From Gallionella sp. (GTDB taxonomy: Bacteria > Pseudomonadota > Gammaproteobacteria > Burkholderiales > Gallionellaceae), in contig JANYHX010000209.1 in NCBI GenBank assembly GCA_025362155.1, forward strand, positions 1 to 9,944: a stretch of DNA of 9,944 nucleotides, written 5' to 3'. Below the pieces are notes generated by a model. The model was not told the origin of the DNA and did no database searches. It saw only the letters and a program-made list of their open reading frames with translations. Made by a program: the position numbers and the translations under genes. Below, one piece after another: positions 4,402-9,944 of the stretch (positions are counted from its first letter, which is position 1; every line of letters starts with the position of its first letter).

Positions 4402-7276
4402 GGTTCGCCCCCTTCCCAACCCTTCCCCCGGAGGGAGAAGGGCTTATCCTCCCTCTCCCATCGGGGTAACCAGCGACTTGGCTGACGTCTTTTGGCAGCC
4501 TAGTCGAATGGCTAGTAGTTCCATCAGAGGGATCGAGGGAGGGGGACCACTCCCCCTTGCGGCACAAGCCGCGCATCTCGCAATACATGCAAGCCTCTTC
4601 CACGCCGTGTGCGGGCAGCGCCGCACCGTTGCGCATCTGTTCGAACACTTTCATCAATCTCTCAATGTTGGCCTGCGCCAGTTCCTGTATATCTTGTGGC
4701 GGGGCAACAGCAACCACTTTGTCTTTTTCGATGCTGATGAAAGCCGCCTCATCGGCCTCGTACACATGGGCGTAGCAGGCCAGTTGCACGTCCTCGCCTG
4801 GCTCCTTGAGCTTGTTACGCAGCTTGCCTGCGTCCATCATCTTGTAGTCCAGCACGCGCGTCATACCTTCTGCCTGTACGTCCACACGGTCAATGCGCCC
4901 GTGCAGGGTCAACCCTTCGTTCAACGGCATTTCGAAAGGGACTTCGCCATTTTGATAGCGCCAGCCTTCCGCTTCGCTTTTTAACTGTGCATCCAGATAA
5001 GCGGGGATGGCCTGTTGCCAACGCAACAGCCAGGCGCGCGCCAGATAGTCGCGTTCCACCGTAGGGGCAAACACCTCTCCGCTGATGTGCTGCAACGCAT
5101 CTTCCAGAGCAGTGCGAGCGTGTTCGGCTAGCACCGGAAACTGCTGATGAAAGTGATGCAAAATGTCATGCGCCCACTCGCCGTAATCACGCTTCTCCAC
5201 ACCCTCGCGCACCTCGTCCAATTCATTGAGGCGCAGCATATGGCGCGCATAATATTGATACGGGCAAGCAACCAGGCTGTTGTAACCGCTGGCTGAGATG
5301 CGGCTTGAAATAAGGCTGGGCGGCACGGCAGGAGCGGGCATAGCCGCCTTGTCGGGCAATGAAAAATCGGCAAGGCGTATCTGCGCATCTTGCAGCAGCG
5401 CATCCAGTTCACGCTCCGCCAGATCATCGCCGTATGCCAACTCATGCAATGTGCGCAGCATCTCAAGGTGAGGACTCAGTAGATTCTTCTCGCCATTTTT
5501 GCTGGCCTGCCAAGTGACCAGCACGGTGTCGTTCATCGCCAGCAATGCGAGCAAATCATCGCGCTGTTGCGCCAGTTTCACCTCGCGCGTTGGCAGGCCC
5601 AGCGTGCTTCGCACCGCGTCGTTGAACCATACGCTGCCATTGTCGGTATTCGGCAAATGTGTGTCATCACAACCCAGCAGCAACACCGCGTCGAAACTGC
5701 GCCAGCGCGTGGAGGCGAGCGAAGTAAGTACCACCGGACTTTCGATGGATTGATCGCTGAAGGTGTTTTCATCCAGCTGTTGCGCCAGCCAGTGGCGCCA
5801 TTCGGCGCGGTTGAAACGGGTGTTGTCCGCCGCCAATTCATGCTGCCAGGTTTGCAATGCCTGCAACAATTGCGCGCCTGCTTCGTCCCCCGCCAAGCCT
5901 TGCAACACGCCGAGGATAGATAGACTTTCATTCAGCGCGCGCAACCAGCCGCTCAAGGTGTTGCTGTTTTTTTGTAATGCCTCCGCCGCTTGGCGCAGCC
6001 GCACCAGCGCGGTCTGTACTTCTCTCTCACCGCGCGCCAGCTCGAGAAAGGCATCCAGGTGCGAGACCACGCCATGCTTGCGCACCAGTTGTTCGAGCTG
6101 ATACACCGCCTGTTTGCGTGTACTCGCGCCTTGGTCGGTTGCAGAGGGATCAGCAAAGATGAACGGCGATTTGAGCAGGTCGAGCAGATCCTGATAATAA
6201 AAATCGCTTTGCAGCGCATCCAGCCAGCGCATCAACACCGTGCTGACCGACAGCGTGGAGAACGTCCAGCCGGTTTCGTCGCGCACCAGCACCTCGGCGC
6301 GCTCCAGCAGGGCGCGCACGCGCCGCGCCACCAGCCGGTCTAGCGCAACGATGGCAATATTCTGTTTGCCCGCCAACAACCAGCGCCGCACCTGCACCTC
6401 GGCCGCACGCGCTTCCTGCTCCAAGCTGTGCGCGCCGAAAAAACTTAACTCCCGGCTCGTTCGCCCTGAGCCTGTCGAAGGGCGGCTCAGGGCAGCATCG
6501 GATTGTTTTTGCAGCAGTGCGGCATCGCTGCGCAGATCGTTACTTTCCGCAGCATGCTGCAAAGAGCGTGACAGCAGCGCGCAGTCCGGCACATCGGCCA
6601 CCATCTCGCGCAGATCAAAAACCGTGACTGCCACGCGCGCGCGGCAGGCTTCAAGAAAGTGTGTTTCCGGTACGGACAGATTCGAGGCCAACAGTACATA
6701 CAGTGGCCTATCCACTTGCTGTGCCAACATCGCCAACCGTTGCTGATAGGCGCGCACGCCGTCCAGTTCGCCGCTCGCGGCCATTGCATACCACAGCTCA
6801 TGCACTACGCGCGCTTCGAACTGCATCGACTGCCCGCTACGTGCTTGATAGGCCTGGGCTAGCTGCCGGGAGAATTCTTCTGCAGATTCCGGCAACGCAA
6901 CATGATGGCGGGTCAGATCATCCATCAAACCCAGCAATTCGCGCGACAGACTCCACAGATCGGCATCGGCAAACCAGCGCCGTTCGCGCAATGCCTGATA
7001 TAAGGCGATGAGGCGCTGGCTGTCGGGTTGGATAGGGGTAGGGAGTGGGATGGATAGCGCCCAGTCTTTGAGCGTGACCATCTGCGGCAGCAATAACGTA
7101 GGCAAATTGGCCGCCGCGCTTAACGCTTGTGCCAACGGTTGGGCGACATGGTAATTGGGCAACAGCACCGTTGCGCCGCGCAAATCGGGCGGAACATGTT
7201 GCGCCAGAATACGGCGAGCAACGCGAGCAAAAAAAACAGCTGACGCCTGTGTGCCGCTATTTTTGATTGGTTCCAT
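4394..7276 (-). CDS. addB: AddB-like PD-(D/E)XK nuclease with Fe-S cluster (TIGR03623-type DNA repair protein)
   Basis: This is the predicted nuclease partner of the AddA-like protein in double-strand-end processing (960 aa). No Walker A is visible at the N-terminus, where ATVLLPNYHVAQPL occupies the position, as I recall for the alpha/beta AddB-like group. The C-terminal nuclease is intact: H703 in YGEWAHDIL, D796 in GRIDRVD, DYK at 810-812 and QLACY from 831. Four cysteines match the AddB iron-sulfur pattern: C671, then C896, C899 and C905 as Cx2Cx5C. The start at 7276 is an ATG with GAGG nine bases upstream. Residues 910-960 are repeat-derived and follow the last cysteine, so the native protein probably ended near residue 910. 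A further repeat-derived patch (SRPSTGSGRTSRE) lies at 264-276. The stop overlaps the addA start by 8 nt, so the pair is one operon. Family naming (AddB or an unnamed AddB homologue) is less sure than function. Confidence 0.87.
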   Translation of the reverse strand: MEPIKNSGTQASAVFFARVARRILAQHVPPDLRGATVLLPNYHVAQPLAQALSAAANLPTLLLPQMVTLKDWALSIPLPTPIQPDSQRLIALYQALRERRWFADADLWSLSRELLGLMDDLTRHHVALPESAEEFSRQLAQAYQARSGQSMQFEARVVHELWYAMAASGELDGVRAYQQRLAMLAQQVDRPLYVLLASNLSVPETHFLEACRARVAVTVFDLREMVADVPDCALLSRSLQHAAESNDLRSDAALLQKQSDAALSRPSTGSGRTSRELSFFGAHSLEQEARAAEVQVRRWLLAGKQNIAIVALDRLVARRVRALLERAEVLVRDETGWTFSTLSVSTVLMRWLDALQSDFYYQDLLDLLKSPFIFADPSATDQGASTRKQAVYQLEQLVRKHGVVSHLDAFLELARGEREVQTALVRLRQAAEALQKNSNTLSGWLRALNESLSILGVLQGLAGDEAGAQLLQALQTWQHELAADNTRFNRAEWRHWLAQQLDENTFSDQSIESPVVLTSLASTRWRSFDAVLLLGCDDTHLPNTDNGSVWFNDAVRSTLGLPTREVKLAQQRDDLLALLAMNDTVLVTWQASKNGEKNLLSPHLEMLRTLHELAYGDDLAERELDALLQDAQIRLADFSLPDKAAMPAPAVPPSLISSRISASGYNSLVACPYQYYARHMLRLNELDEVREGVEKRDYGEWAHDILHHFHQQFPVLAEHARTALEDALQHISGEVFAPTVERDYLARAWLLRWQQAIPAYLDAQLKSEAEGWRYQNGEVPFEMPLNEGLTLHGRIDRVDVQAEGMTRVLDYKMMDAGKLRNKLKEPGEDVQLACYAHVYEADEAAFISIEKDKVVAVAPPQDIQELAQANIERLMKVFEQMRNGAALPAHGVEEACMYCEMRGLCRKGEWSPSLDPSDGTTSHSTRLPKDVSQVAGYPDGRGRISPSPSGGRVGKGANHE
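4420..4442. repeat. GC-rich palindrome at the addB-addA junction
   Basis: Arms CCCTTC (4420-4425) and GAAGGG (4437-4442) enclose CCCC and GGAGG tracts. It encodes the last residues of AddB (SPSPSGG). On the minus strand its edge supplies the AAGGGGG stretch (4414-4408) lying six bases before the addA ATG, the only plausible ribosome binding site there. Confidence 0.6.
4451..4545. repeat. Composite insert at the end of addB: GC-rich repeat split by a 60-bp-family unit
   Basis: CCCTCTCCCATCGGG (4451-4465) and AGAGGG (4526-4531) flank the unit at 4466-4525. Removing those 60 bp rejoins CCCTCTCCC-ATC-GGGAGAGGG, a perfect 9-bp inverted repeat matching the intact copy at 2139-2161. A GAGGGAGGGGG tract follows. 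The insert makes most of the 50-residue tail of AddB. Confidence 0.88.
4466..4525 (+). repeat. 60-bp-family palindromic unit, copy 4
   Basis: GTAACCAGCGACTTGGCTG ... CAGCCTAGTCGAATGGCT ... TTCCATC, exactly 60 bp and very like copy 3 outside the loop. Read in addB it gives DGTTSHSTRL then PKDVSQVAGY, with both ends on codon boundaries and in the same phase as copies 2 and 3 although the host gene is different. Confidence 0.9.
6459..6493. repeat. GTTCGCCCTGAGCCTGTCGA-type repeat inside addB
   Basis: Perfect 10-bp arms GCCCTGAGCC (6463-6472) and GGCTCAGGGC (6484-6493) surround TGTCGAAGGGC. The core matches a dispersed repeat widely seen in proteobacterial genomes (recalled). It is read in frame and adds ALSRPSTGSGR to AddB between N-terminal segments that carry no recognised motif. 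Confidence 0.75.
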
Positions 7277-7290
7277 GAAAATCCGCCTCG

Positions 7291-7346
7291 TAGGTTGGGT
7301 GGAGCGTAGCGATACCCAACAAGACAGCTATGATGGCGGGTATCGC
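7291..7346. repeat. GTAGGTTGGGT-type repeat upstream of addB
   Basis: TAGGTTGGGT (7291-7300) pairs partly with ACCCAAC (7314-7320), and GCGATACCC (7309-7317) is a perfect inverted match to GGGTATCGC (7338-7346). The wording GTAGGTTGGGT-GGAGCGTAGCG is that of a common dispersed proteobacterial repeat (recalled). It sits 15 bp before the addB start, so it becomes part of the leader or promoter region. The remaining gap, 7347-7539, shows no gene or motif I recognise. Confidence 0.65.
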
Positions 7347-7539
7347 GGAGTTTATCCTGAGTTCTGGCGGATAGAAAGCAGGTGGGTGAGGCCTATGGCA
7401 AGCACCGGCCAAGTCTCAGTACTGTTCGGTCGGTAAGAATACAAATGTCTGGCCTTTGAGGTTGGCCCCGTGATGTGATCGAGGCATCGGAATTCTATGC
7501 GGATGGGGCGGCGATGGTGGGGGGATATAACAGGGGAAA

Positions 7540-7562
7540 TGCTACTTTGCTAGACCTGACCC
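7540..7562 (+). repeat. 23-bp direct repeat, left copy, downstream of nirK
   Basis: TGCTACTTTGC followed by TAGACCTGACCC. An identical 23-bp copy in the same orientation is at 8779-8801, and the pair brackets the complete nirK gene. The inverse complement GGGTCAGGTCTAGCA recalls sequences left at the edges of REP-associated or IS200-like elements, but no transposase is present here. Confidence 0.85.
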
Positions 7563-7584
7563 CTTTACGTTACGCAAGGAAATG

Positions 7585-7601
7585 GCCTGTACGAAACAGG
7601 C
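7585..7601 (-). terminator. Weak hairpin downstream of nirK, possible terminator
   Basis: GCCTGT (7585-7590) and ACAGGC (7596-7601) form a perfect 6-bp stem with a 5-base loop, about 27 bp past the nirK stop. On the minus strand it is followed by CATTTCC, which is only a poor U-tract, so termination is uncertain. Confidence 0.35.
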
Positions 7602-7627
7602 TATCCCGAAATCCGCTAGAAAAGTTT

Positions 7628-8566
7628 CTATCTTAAGATAATCTGATCACCACGACCCTTTAGAGGATCGGCATCAGGCTTGTTCATCAACACAGTGATT
7701 GCGCCGCGCATTGCCGCTCCCATAGCATGATCGACAATTGCAACATTAGTCGATCTGTCAGCAGGCGATACTATATCAAATGTACCCCCCTCGGACGCTG
7801 CTACGTTATAGGTAGCCAATCCAAAAAGGGTGTTTTTGGGATTGCCCCCCACATAAACTCTATCCCACAACCCTGCAATAGGATGTAATGCCACGGGGTT
7901 ATTTATGTTGGCATTCACAAAGAAAATGCGCACCCGTTCGCCCGGTTTAGCTTCTAAGACCTGCTTGGCGTTGGAATCATGAACAGGGTCGTAACGAAAC
8001 ATCTTGCCGTTGATAAGGGAGCCGACCCACCCCCTATTTTCTAATAGTGCCGCCGTATCGCTTGTATCCGGGAAATATTGTTGCTGAACCAGTACGTATT
8101 CACGATCTGCTTTCGGATAGTTTTTAGTATCCTTTGGGTCAACAATAATTACGCCATACATCCCGTTGGCAATGTGCTGAGGCATTGGCATTGCGCCGCA
8201 GTGATACATATAAACGCCGGGCAATCTGGCGGTAAAAGTGAAGTGCTTAGATTCACCTGGTGCAATTGAAGCAAATTCCTTCAGCACATCCACTTCAGCG
8301 ATATGAAAATCCATCGAATGAGGCATAGAGCTGTTTATTGGATTAACCAACGTAAAATCTACCGTATCGCCTTCCCTTACACGCACAACCTTGCCGGGTA
8401 CTGTTCCATCAAAAGTCCAAGCTTCCCGCATCACCTTGCCTTCGTTATCTACAGGTAATTTAGTTTCTAAAACGGTCATCGTTACCTTGACCGTTTTTGC
8501 AATCGCTTGCTGCGCCGATAAAAAAGCAGTGAGAATCATTGATAACACCAGTATAAATTTACGCAT
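7628..8566 (-). CDS. nirK: Copper-containing nitrite reductase (NirK), exported
   Basis: The enzyme reduces nitrite to nitric oxide in the periplasm as a trimer with type 1 and type 2 copper. Residues 1-23 (MRKFILVLSM ... QQAIA) look like a Sec signal peptide with cleavage after A23. Two cupredoxin domains follow. Ligands visible: type 1 copper H83, C123, H131, M136; type 2 copper H88, H122, H280; the catalytic second-shell D86 and H228 are also present. YHCG in place of the HCH of laccases argues against a laccase. The length of 312 aa is slightly short for NirK. The C-to-H spacing of the type 1 loop (CGAMPMPQH) is one residue shorter than in classical denitrifier NirK. The start is supported by GGAGG (8577-8573) six bases upstream. 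It stands alone, without nearby nor or nirV genes, and direct repeats bracket it. A general multicopper oxidase is the main alternative. Confidence 0.85.
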   Translation of the reverse strand: MRKFILVLSMILTAFLSAQQAIAKTVKVTMTVLETKLPVDNEGKVMREAWTFDGTVPGKVVRVREGDTVDFTLVNPINSSMPHSMDFHIAEVDVLKEFASIAPGESKHFTFTARLPGVYMYHCGAMPMPQHIANGMYGVIIVDPKDTKNYPKADREYVLVQQQYFPDTSDTAALLENRGWVGSLINGKMFRYDPVHDSNAKQVLEAKPGERVRIFFVNANINNPVALHPIAGLWDRVYVGGNPKNTLFGLATYNVAASEGGTFDIVSPADRSTNVAIVDHAMGAAMRGAITVLMNKPDADPLKGRGDQIILR

Positions 8567-8607
8567 GGCACACCTCCACAGTTAAATACACAGATTGATA
8601 TGAGTTT

Positions 8608-8647
8608 TTAATACGATGCATTGAGGTTGCTTGAGCCATTACTCAAT
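8608..8647 (-). promoter_or_regulatory. Candidate nirK promoter with upstream palindrome
   Basis: A 16-bp palindrome TTGAG-CCATTA-CTCAA lies at 8631-8646, and a further ATTGAG half-site is at 8620-8625. A plausible -10 TATTAA is at 8613-8608 on the minus strand. The palindrome centre would fall about 38-42 bp before transcription start, where an FNR/CRP-type activator would bind. It departs from the FNR consensus (TTGAT-4-ATCAA) in sequence and spacing, so the regulator is unknown. Confidence 0.35.
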
Positions 8648-8778
8648 ACATGCATTTATTGTGCGACCCCAACGGATGGAGATTGCCGAAAACCGCGCCT
8701 CCATGCTTTATGAACACATCATCACACACTTCATGGACAGTTATACACGCCACAGCGAATTCGGGAGCAGCGAGTTTT

Positions 8779-8801
8779 TGCTACTTTGCTAGACCTGACC
8801 C
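8779..8801 (+). repeat. 23-bp direct repeat, right copy, upstream of nirK
   Basis: Identical over 23 bp and in the same orientation as 7540-7562. It lies between nirK and fdxA. Of the rest of the gap, 8648-8778 has only a short unassigned open frame, and 8802-8871 holds a small direct duplication (TGCTCAAG twice at 8805-8819). Confidence 0.85.
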
Positions 8802-8871
8802 TCGTGCTCAAGTGCTCAAGGAAAAGCTGAACTCAAGAAATTTAACTAACGCAGCCATTTATAACTGCCTC

Positions 8872-9195
8872 TCAGCGTTCGAGAAGATGCAGCTTCTCCT
8901 TCACTTCCTTCCATTCATCGGCATCGGCTGGCGCATCCTGTTTCTCGACGATGGGTTTCCACAGCTTGGCCAATTCGGCATTCAGCGCAATAAAATGGCG
9001 CTGTTTTGCCGGTAAATCATCTTCAGCGTAAATCGCCTCAACCGGGCATTCCGCCACGCATAAGGTGCAATCGATGCACTCATCAGGATCAATCACCAGA
9101 AAATTGGGTCCTGCGCGGAAACAGTCCACTGGGCACACTTCCACACAGTCGGTATATTTACATTTAATGCAGGATTCAGATACAACGTAAGTCAT
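8872..9195 (-). CDS. fdxA: 7Fe-8S ferredoxin FdxA
   Basis: A small cytoplasmic electron carrier (107 aa) with one 3Fe-4S and one 4Fe-4S cluster, of the Azotobacter FdI/FdxA type. Cysteines fit exactly: C9, C17 and C50 for the 3Fe-4S cluster; C21, C40, C43 and C46 for the 4Fe-4S cluster; C12 and C25 are extra, as in FdI. The sequence [17 protein letters not shown] is the classic FdxA N-terminus, and a helical tail follows residue 60. The ATG at 9195 is preferred over a TTG at 9207 because GGAG (9205-9202) lies six bases before it. It is divergent from trxA and on the same strand as nirK, but about 300 bp and the right-hand direct repeat separate them, so an operon with nirK is unlikely. The redox partner cannot be read from the sequence. 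Confidence 0.95.
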   Translation of the reverse strand: MTYVVSESCIKCKYTDCVEVCPVDCFRAGPNFLVIDPDECIDCTLCVAECPVEAIYAEDDLPAKQRHFIALNAELAKLWKPIVEKQDAPADADEWKEVKEKLHLLER

Positions 9196-9223
9196 GGAGC
9201 ACTCCAATAATCAACAGTACGCT

Positions 9224-9232
9224 ATTCTAGCA
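9224..9232 (-). promoter_or_regulatory. Candidate extended -10 of the fdxA promoter
   Basis: On the minus strand TGCTAGAAT (9232-9224) is an extended -10 (TGnTAGAAT, consensus TGnTATAAT), about 29 bp before the fdxA ATG. No convincing -35 is seen, which an extended -10 can tolerate. For trxA on the other strand I see no strong promoter. Confidence 0.35.
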
Positions 9233-9365
9233 GAGCAAAAGCAGAATTAATTCACTTCCCAGCACCGCCTTTTTTGGTTAGCATGCCACTTGAGATTTAA
9301 GAATTCATACCCATTTCCCTCACGTTGCACTCTGATTCAACACTTACAAAAGCGAGAAATAGACC

Positions 9366-9692
9366 ATGAGCGAACATATACATTACGTTTCAGACGCCAC
9401 ATTCGATGCAGAAGTACTGCAGGCGCCCCTGCCGGTGCTGGTGGACTACTGGGCCGAGTGGTGCGGCCCCTGCCGCATGATCGCGCCCGTTCTGGACGAG
9501 ATCTCCAGGGAGTATGCGGGCCGCCTGAGCATCGCCAAACTAAACGTGGACGAGAACCAGCAAACCCCGGCAAAATACGGCATACGCGGCATCCCGACCT
9601 TGATGTTGTTTAAAAACGGCGACATTGCGGCGACCAAGGTCGGCGCCTTGTCAAAATCCCAACTAACGGCTTTTATTGACAGCCACATTTAA
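9366..9692 (+). CDS. trxA: Thioredoxin
   Basis: A cytoplasmic dithiol-disulfide oxidoreductase (108 aa) that reduces protein disulfides and supplies electrons to enzymes such as ribonucleotide reductase. The active site WCGPC is at 32-36, the buried aspartate D27 lies in VDYWAEWC, and the cis-proline P77 is in GIPTLML. Length and motif spacing are those of canonical TrxA, with no signal peptide or extra domain. The ATG at 9366 is preceded by a weak Shine-Dalgarno, AGCGAG (9351-9356). The gene is followed on the same strand by rho at 170 bp, an arrangement (trxA-rho) that is common in proteobacteria and supports the call. It may share a transcript with rho, since no clear terminator is seen between them. 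Confidence 0.96.
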   Translation: MSEHIHYVSDATFDAEVLQAPLPVLVDYWAEWCGPCRMIAPVLDEISREYAGRLSIAKLNVDENQQTPAKYGIRGIPTLMLFKNGDIAATKVGALSKSQLTAFIDSHI

Positions 9693-9706
9693 AGCGTTTA
9701 CTGTCA

Positions 9707-9795
9707 CACCCGCATCGCCTCCCCAGTATCGTCCCCAAGCGACACAAAATATAAAACGAATACGTTACAGGCAATGCGGGTGAATATCCTTCACC
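9707..9795 (+). promoter_or_regulatory. Alternative hairpins in the trxA-rho intergenic leader
   Basis: CACCCGCATCGCCT (9707-9720) is complementary to AGGCAATGCGGGTG (9769-9782) with one mismatch in 14, giving a long stem over a 48-nt loop. GGTGAA (9779-9784) also pairs perfectly with TTCACC (9790-9795) over TATCC. Both stems use 9779-9782, so they exclude each other. Neither has a U-tract. A role in rho leader control is inference. Confidence 0.4.
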
Positions 9796-9862
9796 TGAAC
9801 TAACTCCCTTTCACTCAGTACTTTTCAATCATCCTTCTTTCAATCACCACTCTCGCATCGCT

Positions 9863-9944
9863 ATGCACTTATCCGACCTGAAAACAAAGCACGTCACCGA
9901 ACTCGTTGAAATGGCTGCGGCCAATGAAATAGAAAACGCCAACC
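9863..9944 (+). CDS. rho: Transcription termination factor Rho (partial, first 27 codons)
   Basis: Rho is the hexameric RNA-dependent ATPase that ends transcription at Rho-dependent sites. Only the N-terminus is in the window: MHLSDLKTKHVTELVEMAAA then NEIENAN. This matches the betaproteobacterial Rho N-terminal helical domain, which begins MHLSDLK and continues with a VxxLVEMA helix and NEI(D/E)NAN. The remaining roughly 390 residues, with the RNA-binding and ATPase domains, lie beyond the edge. No clear Shine-Dalgarno is seen before the ATG. Its position after trxA is the usual one. The call depends on a short stretch and on context but has no serious competitor. Confidence 0.88.
   Translation, partial: MHLSDLKTKHVTELVEMAAANEIENAN

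Noticed and set aside
4402..4419. Upstream ATG at 4419 as the addA start
   Set aside because: It would add MGRGRT encoded by the repeat and lacks a ribosome-binding sequence; the ATG at 4401 overlaps the addB stop and fits the family.
653..4525. CRISPR array built from the repeated 60-bp units
   Set aside because: Copies are unevenly spaced over 4 kb, lie inside genes, have no regular spacers and no cas genes are present.
4061..4984. Plus-strand open frame of 307 codons across the addA-addB junction
   Set aside because: Antisense to two well-supported genes and open largely because the repeats lack stops in several frames.
7347..7539. A small gene in the gap before addB
   Set aside because: The open stretches are short, without ribosome binding sites or recognisable sequence, and part of the region is repeat.
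7540..8801. An insertion sequence or transposon carrying nirK
   Set aside because: There is no transposase or integrase and no terminal inverted repeats, only short direct repeats, so a defined mobile element cannot be called.
8870..8872. Rho-independent terminator after fdxA
   Set aside because: Only a 4-bp GCAG/CTGC pairing is found near 8850-8868 and there is no U-tract.

Overview
The window reads as a chromosomal segment of a betaproteobacterium. Gallionellaceae or related Nitrosomonadales are my best guess, from the trxA-rho order, a FdxA of Azotobacter type, a paired AddB/AddA-type repair locus and the many GC-rich dispersed palindromes. The taxonomic call is inference. No mobile-element transposase, rRNA, tRNA or CRISPR array is visible.

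Layout. Positions 1-489 (minus) hold the first 163 codons of a mannose-1-phosphate guanylyltransferase. Positions 490-807 are non-coding: a probable manC promoter followed by a nested cluster of palindromic repeats. Positions 808-7276 (minus) carry a two-gene operon, an AddB/TIGR03623-like nuclease followed by an AddA/RecB-like helicase-nuclease, overlapping by 8 bp; together they would process double-strand DNA ends for recombination. Positions 7277-7627 are a repeat-bearing gap. Positions 7628-8566 (minus) encode an exported copper nitrite reductase (NirK), bracketed by two identical 23-bp direct repeats. Positions 8872-9195 (minus) encode a 7Fe-8S ferredoxin (FdxA). Positions 9366-9692 (plus) encode thioredoxin, and rho begins at 9863 and runs off the window.

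The most striking signal is a family of short palindromic units, 60 bp in standard form, starting (A/G)TAACC and ending CATC. Five units lie at four sites, all in one orientation. Three sites are inside addA and addB. Unit edges fall exactly on codon edges, the reading phase is always the same, and all unit lengths are multiples of three (54, 48+72, 60, 60). Each site lies inside another dispersed repeat; removing the 60 bp at 4466-4525 restores a perfect 9-bp inverted repeat. Stem sequences differ between copies with compensatory changes. The unit therefore behaves like a protein-coding palindromic element, comparable to the Rickettsia palindromic elements: it adds a peptide of the form DGTTSHSTRL-4 variable-SQVxGY to repair enzymes without disturbing any helicase or nuclease motif. 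At least three other repeat types are also inserted in frame in these two genes.
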